In this document: piece by piece, positions 55,334 to 64,000 of the stretch | Layout: each line of letters begins with the position of its first letter | Position numbering within the stretch: position 1 is the stretch's first letter | Assembly (NCBI GenBank): GCA_963790545.1 | Contig: CAWBPA010000017.1 | Coordinates: 1,240,001-1,304,000, forward strand | DNA: 64,000 nt | Source of the DNA: DATBJG01 sp963790545 | GTDB taxonomy: Bacteria > Acidobacteriota > Vicinamibacteria > Vicinamibacterales > JAMQPK01 | Reading direction: 5' to 3' | The notes under the pieces: generated by a model | Databases searched by the model: none | The model's input: only the letters and a program-made list of their open reading frames with translations | What the model was told of the DNA's origin: nothing | Position numbers and translations under genes: made by a program

Positions 55334-55504
55334 ATAAAGGCTCCGGGGCCGCTGCCCCGCATAGCGAGGCAATTGATTAATCGATTTCTAGCGACGCGGA
55401 GCCTTTTTTACGCCCAGGGCGCAGCTCCGCGCGAACGTGCGAATCGTCTCACACTTCAATCGGATTTCCTAGTCAGAGCACGAATTCCTTGGTTAAATAG
55501 ATGT

Positions 55505-57091
55505 GTGCCTGACACCCCCTTCCGCTCGTTCAGATCCTGGAATGCTTCCCTGGTTATCTCCGCGCTCGTGATCGGTCTCGTCGCCGTCCCTGGCACCGCC
55601 GTCGAGGCGGCCGGCGATGCTCGCCTGGCAGAGGCGGCGATGAAACGCGATACCGTCGGCGTCCGTGCCCTGCTGGCGCAGGGTGTTGATGTCAACGCAC
55701 CCGGGAGCGATGGAACTCCGGCGCTGCACTGGCTCGTGCGCGTGGACGACATCGAGACCGCTCGCCTGTTGACGCGAGCCGGCGCCGATGCCACCCGGGC
55801 CGATCGCTATGGGGTGACCCCACTCCATCTGGCATGCGCCAACGGAAATGCGGCGATGATCCGGTTGCTGCTCGAAGCGGGCGCGAATCCCAATTCGAGC
55901 GATCCCACCGGCGAAACTGCTTTGATGACCGCCGTGCGGGTTGGCACCTTGGACGCGATTCGGGAGCTGCTCGATCGCGGGGCAACCCTCGATGCCCGCG
56001 ATCCAACCTTTCAGCAGACAGCATTAATGCTGGCGGTCCGCCAAAACCATCCTGAGGTCGTCCGCTTTCTGGTCGAACGCGGCGCAGAGGTCAACGTCAA
56101 AACGAGGACCGGTGAAGCCCCGCGATGGGTGCTGCCAAATTCGGTTCCCGGATTCGGGCATGGCATCGGCATTGTCCGCGGTGGCTTACCCGAACGCGGC
56201 TCGCGAGCGCCTATTCCCGGAGGCCTCTCTCCTCTGTTGTTTGCCGCGCGCGACGGCCGGCTCGAGACGGCTCGGATTCTCGTGTCGGCCGGTGCCGACG
56301 TCAATCAGGCCGATGCCAACGGGATCACACCGCTCGTCATGGCCATCTCCAACAACCACGTGGATGTCGCCCGATTCCTGATGGACCACGGAGCCGACAT
56401 CAACGCAAGCGATTGGTACGGCCGGACACCGCTATGGGCGGCGGTGGAGACGCGCAACATGGACGTGGACAACGCCACGTTCGAAAACAGCGTTGACCGT
56501 GCGCCCCTTTTCAACCTGATCGAGGCATTGCTCGCACGCGGTGCCAATCCCAATGTCCGGACAAAGGAAGTACCCCCCATCAGGCGCGCGATGCTTCGTG
56601 TCACAGGCTCACTGTCATGGGTGGACTTCACCGGTCAGACACCTTTTCTGACGTCGGCGTTGTCGGGCGATCTGCAGGTCATGCGTCTTCTCCTCGCACA
56701 CGGAGCCGATCCCCAGATTCCCACCATTGGCGGGACGACGGCGTTAATGGCAGCCGCCGGGGTCAACTGGGTGGTCGCTCAAACCTACGATGAAGGCACG
56801 AAAGCATTGCTGGAAGCGGTGAAGCTCTGCTGGGAGCTCGGCATGGACGTCAATGCGGTCAATTCCATGGGACTGACCGCGCTGCACGGTGCGGCCAACC
56901 GTGGATCGGACGACATCATTCAGTTCCTTGTGGATAAGGGCGCCAAACTGGATGTCAAGGACAAGGAAGGTCGAACACCGCTGACCTGGGCGGAAGGCGT
57001 ATTTCTTGCGACCCATCCCGCCCGACCGAAACCCAGCTCGATTGAGATGATCAAGCAGCTGACTTCCAAATCGGGCTCAGCCCAGCCATGA
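55505..57091 (+). CDS. Exported ankyrin-repeat protein 2
   Basis: Intact, 528 residues from GTG 55505, which gives VPDTPFRSFRSWNASLVISA and a signal peptide ending near AVEAAGD. About thirteen ankyrin repeats, for example DGTPALHWLVRVDDIETARL, YGVTPLHLACANGNAAMIRL, GGLSPLLFAARDGRLETARI and GLTALHGAANRGSDDIIQFL. A longer in-frame reading begins at 55286 but would cross the divergent small gene and a repeat. It is the first gene of the second ankyrin-PSD-DUF1552 cassette and the intact reference for the copy at 4856-6404. Confidence 0.88.
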   Translation: MPDTPFRSFRSWNASLVISALVIGLVAVPGTAVEAAGDARLAEAAMKRDTVGVRALLAQGVDVNAPGSDGTPALHWLVRVDDIETARLLTRAGADATRADRYGVTPLHLACANGNAAMIRLLLEAGANPNSSDPTGETALMTAVRVGTLDAIRELLDRGATLDARDPTFQQTALMLAVRQNHPEVVRFLVERGAEVNVKTRTGEAPRWVLPNSVPGFGHGIGIVRGGLPERGSRAPIPGGLSPLLFAARDGRLETARILVSAGADVNQADANGITPLVMAISNNHVDVARFLMDHGADINASDWYGRTPLWAAVETRNMDVDNATFENSVDRAPLFNLIEALLARGANPNVRTKEVPPIRRAMLRVTGSLSWVDFTGQTPFLTSALSGDLQVMRLLLAHGADPQIPTIGGTTALMAAAGVNWVVAQTYDEGTKALLEAVKLCWELGMDVNAVNSMGLTALHGAANRGSDDIIQFLVDKGAKLDVKDKEGRTPLTWAEGVFLATHPARPKPSSIEMIKQLTSKSGSAQP

Positions 57092-57094
57092 CCT

Positions 57095-57185
57095 TACTTA
57101 AAGTCTCAAGGCTAAAGTCAGAAGTCTCAAGAGAAGTCTCAAGAATCTTCTTCAGACTTGTGCCTTCAGACTTGAGACTTCATTT
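57095..57185. repeat. Short-period intergenic repeat, CAGACTTGAGACTTC
   Basis: Left copies AAGTCTCAAG and AGAAGTCTCAAG, right copies TTCAGACTTGAGACTTC in opposite orientation; same family as 36905-36964. Confidence 0.75.
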
Positions 57186-57274
57186 TGTACTTCTCGTCCT
57201 CGTGACGGCGACAATGGAGGGGAGCCGTCTTCAATCGGTCGAGGCGGCGAAACCACTCACGGGGCAAAGTCCGG

Positions 57275-59485
57275 TTGCCGGTGCAGAGTCCACTCTTCTC
57301 AAACAGGTACTGCATCACCTGCCACAACCAACGGATGAAGACCGCCGATCTGGCGCTCGACATGCTGGACATTTCGCAGGTTGCCGCGAATGCAGAGACA
57401 TGGGAGAAAGTCGTCCGGAAGATCAGAACGGGCATGATGCCGCCGAGTGGCGCCCGTCGTCCCGAACGAGCCGCGCTCGATGCGTTCGCATCCGAGCTCG
57501 AGGCACGGCTCGACCGGGCGGCGGTTCCTGGCGCCAATCTTGGAACTCCGGCCCTCCACCGGTTGAATGGCACGGAGTACGGGAACGCCATTCGCGACCT
57601 CCTCGCGCTGGACATCGACGTCGCGACGCTGTTGCCGGCCGACGGTTCGAGTGAAGGGTTTGACAATATCGCGGAGGCATTGGGAGTTTCTCCCTCGCTG
57701 ATTCAGGGATATGTCTCCGCCGCGATGAAGATCAGCCGCCAGGCCGTGGGCGATCGCACGCTCGGTCCCTACCAGGTGACCTATGCCGCGCCTGCCGGCC
57801 TGTCTCACGACCGTCACATCGAAGGTCTTCCGCTTGGCACCCGCGGCGGAATGCTCATCCGGCACACGTTTCCGCTCGACGCCGAATACGAATTTACGGT
57901 GACCGGCGGTGGGCCTGGTGGTGGAATTCCTGGCGGGGCCCTCATCGATGTCACCCTCGACGGCGAAAAAATCGACGTCGCAAACCCGCGCAAGTTCACC
58001 GTTCCAGTTCTCGCAGGACCCCACGTCGTTGGCATAGCGCTGGTCGATCGCCAGCGATCGGCCGGTGTCGACGAAGTGTTTTCGGACTTCCGGACGAATG
58101 CCGTCTTCACGAATCCTGGCGGCGTCCAGAACCTGCTCATCACAGGGCCGTTCAAACCGACCGGAACCGGCGACACCCCAAGCCGGCGCCGAATTTTCAT
58201 TTGTCGGCCGGCGACACCGAACGCCGAACTTCCTTGCGCGACCAAGATCCTGTCGACGCTCGCGCGCCGGGCATATCGAGGACCGGTCACCGACGCTGAG
58301 ATTGACACGTTGATGGACTTTTATCGACAGGGGCGTCAGGAAGGCGACTTCGACACGGGCATCCAGCACGCGCTTGCGCGCGTCCTCGTCGCGCCGCGGT
58401 TCGTGTACCGCGTCGAAGAAGAGCCCGAGACACTGCCTGTTGGTACGGTCTATCGGTTGAGCGATCTCGAGCTCGCTTCTCGCTTGTCATTTTTCCTATG
58501 GAGCAGCATTCCAGACGACGAGCTTCTGGACGTTGCGAGCAAGGGACGGCTTCGCGATCGGGCAATGCTCGAACGTCAGGTCAAGCGGATGCTTGCCGAC
58601 CCGAAGTCCGACGCCCTCATCCAGAACTTCGCGGGACAGTGGCTCTACCTGCGTGAGCTCGCGAACGTGGAGACCGAGGCGAAGAATTTCGACGAGAACC
58701 TGCGACAGGCCTTCCGGCGCGAAACCGAATTGCTGTTCGGCGCCATCGTTCGCGAAGACCGGAGCCTGGTCGACCTGCTCGATGCCGACTACACCTTCGT
58801 GGACGAGCGCCTGGCGCGCCACTACAACATCCCGAACATCCGTGGCAGCCACTTCCGGCGGGTCACGCTCGGCCCGTCCAGCCCGCGCAGGGGTCTGCTT
58901 GGGCACGGGAGCATGTTGACGGTCACCTCCGTGGCCACGCGAACCTCACCGGTATCGCGCGGCAAGTGGATTCTTGAAAATCTTCTCGGGACGCCGCCTC
59001 CGGTGCCACCCCCCGGCGTCGAAACGAACCTGGGCGAGGGCGAAACGAACACCACCACGTCGTTACGACAGCGCCTGGAGCAACACCGCGCCAATCCCGT
59101 GTGTGCGTCGTGCCACAAAATCATGGACCCTCTGGGTTTTTCGCTCGAGAACTTCGATCTGGTGGGGACCTGGCGTGAACTCGATGGGACGACCCGCATT
59201 GATGCCTCGGGACAACTTGTAGACGGCACAGCCTTGAACGGACCGGCCGATCTGCGGCGGGCGCTCTTGAGCCGATCGGAAGCATTTGTCACGACCGCCA
59301 CCGAAAAGCTCATGATCTATGCGCTGGGGAGGCCGATGCACTACACCGACATGCCCACGGTTCGGTCCATCGTCCGACGCGCCGCGGCAAACGACTCCCG
59401 GTTCTCGTCGCTCATGCTTGGTGTGATCGAGAGCGCGCCATTCCAGATGCGAAGAAAGGCGGATCGCGAACTACGCGCACCCTGA
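57275..59485 (+). CDS. PSD-type cytochrome c protein 2 (DUF1587-DUF1595-DUF1592-DUF1588-DUF1585), signal peptide in another frame
   Basis: 736 residues from 57275 with all domains intact. PSCyt haem motif NRYCITCHNQRMKTADL; DUF1587 PALHRLNGTEYGNAIRDLLA; carbohydrate-binding-like region HIEGLPLGTRGGMLIRHTF; DUF1595 ILSTLARRAYRGPVTDAEID; DUF1592 LASRLSFFLWSSIPDDELL and NFAGQWLYLRELANV; DUF1588 ANPVCASCHKIMDPLGFSL; DUF1585 EKLMIYALGRPMHYTDMPTV. The signal peptide (LHFVLLVLVTATMEGS) lies just upstream in another frame, so an indel near 57285 is likely and the gene probably starts near 57180. Periplasmic redox protein of unknown substrate. Followed after a REP element by its DUF1552 partner. Confidence 0.9.
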   Translation: MPVQSPLFSNRYCITCHNQRMKTADLALDMLDISQVAANAETWEKVVRKIRTGMMPPSGARRPERAALDAFASELEARLDRAAVPGANLGTPALHRLNGTEYGNAIRDLLALDIDVATLLPADGSSEGFDNIAEALGVSPSLIQGYVSAAMKISRQAVGDRTLGPYQVTYAAPAGLSHDRHIEGLPLGTRGGMLIRHTFPLDAEYEFTVTGGGPGGGIPGGALIDVTLDGEKIDVANPRKFTVPVLAGPHVVGIALVDRQRSAGVDEVFSDFRTNAVFTNPGGVQNLLITGPFKPTGTGDTPSRRRIFICRPATPNAELPCATKILSTLARRAYRGPVTDAEIDTLMDFYRQGRQEGDFDTGIQHALARVLVAPRFVYRVEEEPETLPVGTVYRLSDLELASRLSFFLWSSIPDDELLDVASKGRLRDRAMLERQVKRMLADPKSDALIQNFAGQWLYLRELANVETEAKNFDENLRQAFRRETELLFGAIVREDRSLVDLLDADYTFVDERLARHYNIPNIRGSHFRRVTLGPSSPRRGLLGHGSMLTVTSVATRTSPVSRGKWILENLLGTPPPVPPPGVETNLGEGETNTTTSLRQRLEQHRANPVCASCHKIMDPLGFSLENFDLVGTWRELDGTTRIDASGQLVDGTALNGPADLRRALLSRSEAFVTTATEKLMIYALGRPMHYTDMPTVRSIVRRAAANDSRFSSLMLGVIESAPFQMRRKADRELRAP

Positions 59486-59486
59486 A

Positions 59487-59546
59487 GTACGTAGGGCGGG
59501 GCTTTAGCCCCGCCGCTCGCCGGACCTGAAGGTCCGGCCTACGTAC
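59487..59546. repeat. Double REP-like element flanked by GTACGTAGG/CCTACGTAC
   Basis: Two hairpins in tandem, GGCGGGGC-TTTA-GCCCCGCC and GCCGGACC-TGAA-GGTCCGGC, are enclosed by GTACGTAG and CTACGTAC. The same stems occur singly at 23473 and 23389. Confidence 0.85.
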
Positions 59547-59577
59547 TGAAAACTGATAACTACGCTAGGATCAGCCC

Positions 59578-60897
59578 ATGTTCATTTCCAAGACTGCCCT
59601 GCCCCGGCGGACGTTCCTGCGCGGTGTAGGCGTCACGATTGCGCTGCCGGTTCTCGAATCGATGATCCCGGCGGCCACGGCGTGGAGCCAGTCCGCGAGC
59701 CGGCCGCGCACACGGCTGGGATGCATCTACTTTCCGCACGGCGCCATCATGAACAAATGGACGCCTGCCGCGGAGGGGACCGGATTCGAGATGCCCGAGG
59801 TCCTGCAACCCCTCAAACCGTTTCAAAACCAGATCAATGTCATCAGCGATCTCAGGCACGCACTGGCTTACGGGAGCGGCGCCACCGCCAACCATAACCG
59901 GTCTGCCGCATCGTTCCTGAGTGGGGCGTTTGCAAAGGTTGGAGCCCAGGCGCATCTCGGCATTACCGTGGACCAGCTTGCCGCCCAGAAGATCGGACAG
60001 GATACGCCACTGCCTTCAATGGAGTTGATGATCGAGGGCACCAGTCTCAACTGCGGCGACGGTCTGAGCTGTTCTTATCGGGACACGATCTCGTGGCAGG
60101 GGCCGAACTCACCGCTTCCAATGCAGAACAACCCGCAGGTCGTCTTCGAACGGTTGTTCGGTGACGGAAACACCGCGGCTCAGCGGAAATCGCGGCGTGA
60201 GCAGTCGCTGAGCCTTCTGGATTCCGTGACGGGAGAGGCGGCTCTCCTTCAGCGGAAGCTGCCGGTCACCGATCGGAGCCGGCTCGACCAGTACCTGAGC
60301 GATGTGCGCGAAATCGAACGGCGGGTCCAGAAGGCCGGCGCGCAGATGTCAGACGACCTGGCCGTGCCGACGGCTCCAACCGGGGTGCCAAACGACGTCG
60401 AAGAGCACATCAGGCTGATGTTCGATCTGCAAGTGCTGGCGTGGCAGGCTGAGATCACCCGCGTCTCCACGTTGCTGCTGGCCAAAGAGCTCAGCAATGC
60501 GGTGTATCCGAAGAGTGGCGTCCGCGACGCGTTCCACGTGCTCTCCCACCATTCGAACGTGCAGGAAAACAAGGACCGTTTCGCGGTTCTCAATCGGTAT
60601 CACGTCACGCTCTTCGCCTATTTTCTCGAGAAGCTGCGCGCGACCCCCGATGGCGAGGGGAGCTTGCTGGACCATTCCCTCTTGCTGTACGGCAGCGGCA
60701 TGAGCGACGGGAACCAGCACAATCACACCGATCTGCCGATTATCCTGGCCGGAGGCGCGTCGGGTCGCCTGAAGGGCGGGCGCCACATTCGAAATCCCAA
60801 GGACACGGCCATGTCCAACCTTCTCGTGGCCGTGCTCGACAAGCTGGATGTGCGGACCGAGAAGTTCGGCGACAGCACGGGGATGCTCCAAATTTAA
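59578..60897 (+). CDS. DUF1552 family protein 2, Tat-exported
   Basis: Intact, 439 residues. MFISKTALPRRTFLRGVGVT is a canonical Tat signal (RRTFLRG). Family blocks: LGCIYFPHGAIMNKWTPAAE, NHNRSAASFLSGAFAKVGAQ, VFERLFGDGNTAAQRKSRRE, EIERRVQKAG and LLLYGSGMSDGNQHNHTDLP. Same architecture as 6432-7748, with a Gly/Asn-rich catalytic-like loop GSGMSDGN. Second gene after the PSD gene in this cassette. Confidence 0.9.
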   Translation: MFISKTALPRRTFLRGVGVTIALPVLESMIPAATAWSQSASRPRTRLGCIYFPHGAIMNKWTPAAEGTGFEMPEVLQPLKPFQNQINVISDLRHALAYGSGATANHNRSAASFLSGAFAKVGAQAHLGITVDQLAAQKIGQDTPLPSMELMIEGTSLNCGDGLSCSYRDTISWQGPNSPLPMQNNPQVVFERLFGDGNTAAQRKSRREQSLSLLDSVTGEAALLQRKLPVTDRSRLDQYLSDVREIERRVQKAGAQMSDDLAVPTAPTGVPNDVEEHIRLMFDLQVLAWQAEITRVSTLLLAKELSNAVYPKSGVRDAFHVLSHHSNVQENKDRFAVLNRYHVTLFAYFLEKLRATPDGEGSLLDHSLLLYGSGMSDGNQHNHTDLPIILAGGASGRLKGGRHIRNPKDTAMSNLLVAVLDKLDVRTEKFGDSTGMLQI

Positions 60898-60920
60898 GGT
60901 CAAAGGTCAAAGGTCGAAAG
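60898..60920. repeat. Short-period repeat, GGTCAAAGGTCAAAGGTCGAAAG
   Basis: Three tandem GGTCAAA units between the DUF1552 gene and the phosphoesterase gene; same family as 150-190 and 27648-27716. Confidence 0.8.
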
Positions 60921-60923
60921 TTG

Positions 60924-62003
60924 ATGCACCTTGGGGAACGTCTTGGAGCTGCGGCAACAGTCGCGGCGTGTCTCGCGGCGACGCTGCCGGGGGGTGCGCA
61001 GACGGCTCCCGATTCGTGCGCCATCACGACGAAGGAGCGCATTGTTGCCGTTGGTGACGTCCATGGCGCGTACGATCGGTTTGTCGCCATTCTGCGTGCC
61101 GCTGGGCTCATCGACGACCGCGAGCGCTGGAGTGGCGGACGGGCGGTGCTCGTGCAGACCGGCGACATGGTCGATCGTGGCGCCGAATCGCGTCGGGCGC
61201 TCGACCTGCTGCGCCGACTCGAACGCGACGCGTCCCGCGCCGGCGGAAGAGTCCATGCCCTCCTCGGAAACCACGAAGTCATGAGGTTGCTCGGGGACCT
61301 TCGCGACGTGAGTCAGGAAGAGTACGCGGCCTTTCGAGTCGGGACGTCCCAGGACACCAGGGACCGCGTGTATGAAAGAGTGTCTACTGCTGCCGCTGCC
61401 AAGGCCAAGGCCGGCGGTCAGCCGTTCGATGACGCCGCCTACCGTCGCCGGTTCGAGCAGGAAACACCGCTCGGGGCCGTGGAAATGCTCATCGAGTTCG
61501 GTCCTAACGGCGACTACGGACGCTGGCTGCGCACGCACGACACGATGGTGAAAATCAACGACGTCGTGTTCGTGCATGGAGGAATCAATCCCGCGACGGC
61601 GACGCTCGGTTGCAAAACGGTCAACGAAATGGTGCGCGCCGAACTCGTCGCCTCGACAACGGCAAGCGATCCCAAGGCCTTGTCCAACAGCGAAACCGGG
61701 CCACTCTGGTACCGCGGGTTGGCCTCGGACCCCGAAGCCACCATCGCCGCCGAGCTGGACATGACGCTCGAGAGACTTGGTGCCAAAACCATCGTGATTG
61801 GCCACACCGTCAGCAGTGGCCGCAGCATTGCCGCACGGTTTGGAGGCCGGGTCGTTCAGATCGATACCGGGATGCTGAACGGAAAGTTTTTTCCGGGTGG
61901 ACGCGCTTCAGCGCTCGAAATCGAGGGAGACAAGCTGACCGCAATTTACGAAACCAATCGAGAAGCCCTCCCGTTGGCGCCGGCGCCGGCCCTGACCAAG
62001 TAG
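60924..62003 (+). CDS. Exported calcineurin-like metallophosphoesterase (Shewanella-like phosphatase type)
   Basis: Intact, 359 residues. The N-terminus MHLGERLGAAATVAACLAAT is a signal peptide. All metallophosphatase motifs are present: VGDVHGAYDRFVAILRAAGL, GRAVLVQTGDMVDRGAESRR, VHALLGNHEVMRLLGD, VKINDVVFVHGGINPA, KTIVIGHTVSSGRSI. These bind a bimetal centre. It follows the DUF1552 gene by 26 bases and may be part of the same unit. Substrate (protein phosphate or nucleotide) unknown. Confidence 0.9.
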   Translation: MHLGERLGAAATVAACLAATLPGGAQTAPDSCAITTKERIVAVGDVHGAYDRFVAILRAAGLIDDRERWSGGRAVLVQTGDMVDRGAESRRALDLLRRLERDASRAGGRVHALLGNHEVMRLLGDLRDVSQEEYAAFRVGTSQDTRDRVYERVSTAAAAKAKAGGQPFDDAAYRRRFEQETPLGAVEMLIEFGPNGDYGRWLRTHDTMVKINDVVFVHGGINPATATLGCKTVNEMVRAELVASTTASDPKALSNSETGPLWYRGLASDPEATIAAELDMTLERLGAKTIVIGHTVSSGRSIAARFGGRVVQIDTGMLNGKFFPGGRASALEIEGDKLTAIYETNREALPLAPAPALTK

Positions 62004-62006
62004 CCC

Positions 62007-62052
62007 GGGGCTTCAGCCCCCGCGTGTGTGACGCGGGCCTTGAAAGGCCCGC
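62007..62052. repeat. REP-like double hairpin after the phosphoesterase gene
   Basis: GGGGC-TTCA-GCCCC and GCGGGCCT-TGAA-AGGCCCGC, followed by GCTACATAC. It lies between two convergent genes. Confidence 0.75.
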
Positions 62053-62053
62053 G

Positions 62054-64000
62054 CTACATACGGCTCCGCAGCAGCCCACTGAAAATCCCCTGCAGCAAAT
62101 CGACGTGATCCTCGACGACGTCGAGGAGCTCGCTTCGATCGATACGCAGTGCGTGACCGGGCTGGCTGACGGTCGCCCGACGCCCGAGCGACACACCCGC
62201 CAGCGTTTCGGCGATTCCGATCGTCGCGCCCGGTCCGGCCTCGATGAGATCGGCGCCGTTGGCGTCCAGGCGGATGTATCCGGCAAGTACGTGATAAATG
62301 GCCGGACCATCATCTTCGGAGAAGAGCACCATGTCTTGCTGGAGCGGGATCTCACGTGCGACGACGGCCAGATCGAGCAGTTGGTTGACTGTCGCCTGAC
62401 CGAGCAAGGGGTTGTGCCGGAGTTGGATGGCCTTGTCGAGCGCGGGCATTGCGCCCCCGAGCGTCGGCTTCCAACCGTTCACGTCGGCGGTCGACGGTCT
62501 ATACACGGTTCGCCACCGCTGAGCTGCTGGCACCGCCAGGAGCATGCGGAACAGTCCCTGGACCAGGAGGCTGTTGTCCGACAACATGGTGCGAAACTGT
62601 TCGCCGCTCAACACGAGACAGATCGCCGGGTCGGTCGTGCGAATCGTGTGCCGCAGGGGGCTGCCCTCGAGCATTTCCTCGAACGCCAGCGCAGCGGGTG
62701 CGCACGAGTCCTCCACTGTTCCGTCATCACTGGACAGCCGGACACGTCCATCCAGCAGGAACTGCACCTCGTCGAGCTGATCGCCATGCCGACCCAGTTC
62801 GCGGTTCGCATCGTGCCAGACCTGTCGCCCCGTGCTGGCAATCCGGAACAGTTCGTCCACCGAAACCCCGTCGAACAGCACGATGCCGCGGAGCCGCTCG
62901 ACGAGCTCCACCACCGGAAGCGGGTATCGGGCGACCGGACGCGCGCCGTTGCGCCGGGAGGCCGCAACGGCCCACGATGCCGCCTCCACCACATAGGAAT
63001 TGTTTGATGTGTGCACAATCACGTAATCCAGGTCGTCGACGAGGCCCCACAGCGCACGGCGCTCCACGAAATGAATAGCCGCAGTCGCAATCACCGGGTC
63101 ATCGTCGTGCAGGAGCTGGGCGAGCGTGTCCTCCAGGTCACGCGGACGACTCTTGAGCACCGAGTTCGCATGTCGCACTTTTTCCTCGAGGGTCGTATTC
63201 TCGAGGATGGGCATCACGCGCTTGCGCATGACGCCGGTCAGCAGATTGTCCAGGTACTCGAGCGCACCTGCCCGTGCACGCCGATCGCCGAGCGCGATGA
63301 AATGTCTCGCCGCGTCGATGTCTTTCCATGGATAGATCAGTCCCAGCAGACGGTAGATCCGATCCAGCGTCCGCTCCAGCTTGTCGTCCAGCGCCCGCAT
63401 GATGAGCGATCCCGAGCCGTTCGAATCGTGCTGCGTAATGTTGTAGCGCAGCGTCAAATACGTATAGAAGCGCGAGGTTTCCTTGAGGAGCAGCTGTTCG
63501 AGCGGCTGGAGTGTGAACACCAGCTCCGGGTGCTCGCGGCGTAGCCGCTCGATCGCGGCGATGAGCTTGAACCGGAGGAACCCATCCGCCTCGCCGAGGG
63601 CGCCGTAGAGGATGTCCACGGAGCGCTGAGTCGGAATCGAGGCGAGCGTCCCAGGAATATGGCGCCTCACCCAGACATCTTCATCGGGATCCTTGAGGAA
63701 GAATTCAAGCGCGTCGAGAAAGTAGTGACCGTAGCTGGCGAGCACTTCCCGGGCCACCGGCTTCAGCTCCCGGTGGCCAAGCAGCGCGATCAGCTTCGGA
63801 AGAAACAACGCATCGTTGGGTCCGAGCGGGCGTGCGCTGAGCAGGGCTGTTCGAGCCACGTTCAGGTCGGGGTCCGACACCAGCGGCAAGAGCAGCCCGC
63901 GGAAGGCCGGATTCTTGATGTGCCCGAGCGCGGCCGCAGCCTCCAGTCGTGCCGGCGCCGCGATGGCGCGACTGTCGTCCGTCAATCGCTTCAACGTGGT
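62054..64000 (-). CDS. HEAT-repeat and double cyclic-nucleotide-binding-domain protein (5' end outside the window)
   Basis: The frame is open to the window edge, so only the C-terminal 649 residues are seen. HEAT-like helices come first: ARLEAAAALGHIKNPAFRGL, LIALLGHRELKPVAREVLAS, VDILYGALGEADGFLRFKLI. A linker domain (DDLDYVIVHTSNNSYVVEAA) follows, then two cyclic-nucleotide-binding folds. The first is LRGIVLFDGVSVDELFRIAS...QFLLDGRVRLSSDDGT; the second is IPLQQDMVLFSEDDGPAIYH...IRLDANGADLIEAGPGATIG. Such C-termini occur on nucleotide-transporter-like (Npt/MFS) membrane proteins in several phyla; whether this one has the membrane part cannot be seen. Confidence 0.8.
   Translation of the reverse strand, partial: TTLKRLTDDSRAIAAPARLEAAAALGHIKNPAFRGLLLPLVSDPDLNVARTALLSARPLGPNDALFLPKLIALLGHRELKPVAREVLASYGHYFLDALEFFLKDPDEDVWVRRHIPGTLASIPTQRSVDILYGALGEADGFLRFKLIAAIERLRREHPELVFTLQPLEQLLLKETSRFYTYLTLRYNITQHDSNGSGSLIMRALDDKLERTLDRIYRLLGLIYPWKDIDAARHFIALGDRRARAGALEYLDNLLTGVMRKRVMPILENTTLEEKVRHANSVLKSRPRDLEDTLAQLLHDDDPVIATAAIHFVERRALWGLVDDLDYVIVHTSNNSYVVEAASWAVAASRRNGARPVARYPLPVVELVERLRGIVLFDGVSVDELFRIASTGRQVWHDANRELGRHGDQLDEVQFLLDGRVRLSSDDGTVEDSCAPAALAFEEMLEGSPLRHTIRTTDPAICLVLSGEQFRTMLSDNSLLVQGLFRMLLAVPAAQRWRTVYRPSTADVNGWKPTLGGAMPALDKAIQLRHNPLLGQATVNQLLDLAVVAREIPLQQDMVLFSEDDGPAIYHVLAGYIRLDANGADLIEAGPGATIGIAETLAGVSLGRRATVSQPGHALRIDRSELLDVVEDHVDLLQGIFSGLLRSRM

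Noticed and set aside
61610..63007. Plus-strand open frame of 465 codons across the end of the phosphoesterase gene
   Set aside because: Shadow of the phosphoesterase gene and of the HEAT/CNB gene on the other strand; crosses a REP element; no domain.

Overview
The window is high-GC bacterial chromosomal DNA. Its gene content fits a soil Acidobacteriota, most likely Vicinamibacteria (former subdivision 6). This assignment is an inference from families: two Oar-like TonB-dependent receptors with an N-terminal carboxypeptidase-regulatory domain, an ADOP/MacB-type FtsX permease, PSCyt/PSD (DUF1587-1595-1592-1588-1585) proteins paired with DUF1552 proteins, DUF6152 proteins, exported ankyrin proteins and several PQQ-type beta-propeller dehydrogenases. 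I saw no rRNA, tRNA, CRISPR array, prophage or complete insertion sequence.

Layout. 0.2-10.3 kb (minus strand): a run ordered PSD cytochrome protein, Tat-exported DUF1552 protein, exported ankyrin protein, 'PWGDPDLQG' family protein, TonB receptor. 10.3-14.1 kb (plus): a VCBS-repeat protein coupled to a TPR protein, a DUF6152 protein and a small membrane protein. 14.3-19 kb: an acyl-CoA-dehydrogenase-like flavoprotein and two PQQ sugar-dehydrogenase paralogues, which flank an IS481 relic set in inverted arrays of short repeats. 19-31.5 kb: a second TonB receptor, two PWGDPDLQG proteins, a tannase/feruloyl-esterase-like protein, an MBL-fold protein, a two-subunit Mo/2Fe-2S oxidoreductase and a PP2C phosphatase. 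31.7-40 kb: an exported protein of unknown function, an ADOP permease with a VOC protein behind a palindrome-covered promoter, an operon of two PWGDPDLQG proteins around a DUF6152 protein, HemD and a BON lipoprotein. 40-46.6 kb: a PQQ/cytochrome c dehydrogenase, a TsdA-like dihaem cytochrome divergent from a Tat-exported DsrE-like protein, an NTF2-like protein, a relic of a PQQ alcohol dehydrogenase, an MBL protein and a MazF/ribbon-helix-helix toxin-antitoxin pair. 46.7-55.3 kb: an amidohydrolase, two divergent PWGDPDLQG relatives (one fused to a metal-site-degenerate MBL domain), a DEAD-box helicase, a SpoIIE-type phosphatase, an RRM protein and small proteins. 55.5-62 kb (plus): a second ankyrin-PSD-DUF1552 cassette plus a metallophosphoesterase. 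The right edge cuts a HEAT/cyclic-nucleotide-binding protein.

Most products carry Sec, Tat or lipoprotein export signals. The window therefore looks like an envelope-oxidation and polymer-uptake region: TonB receptors for import, periplasmic PQQ, haem and Mo enzymes, and esterases. Two gene sets recur: the PSD/DUF1552/ankyrin cassette (two copies) and the PWGDPDLQG family (five clear members plus two divergent ones). Their functions are unknown to me, and they are the best candidates for an undescribed system.

Caution: many genes are interrupted by single-base indels, often in or beside homopolymers. Reconstructed frames match intact paralogues, so many of these are probably assembly errors rather than gene death. 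Damage is concentrated in 0-14 kb, while other stretches (32.7-39.4 kb and 49.3-62 kb, for example) are nearly clean.
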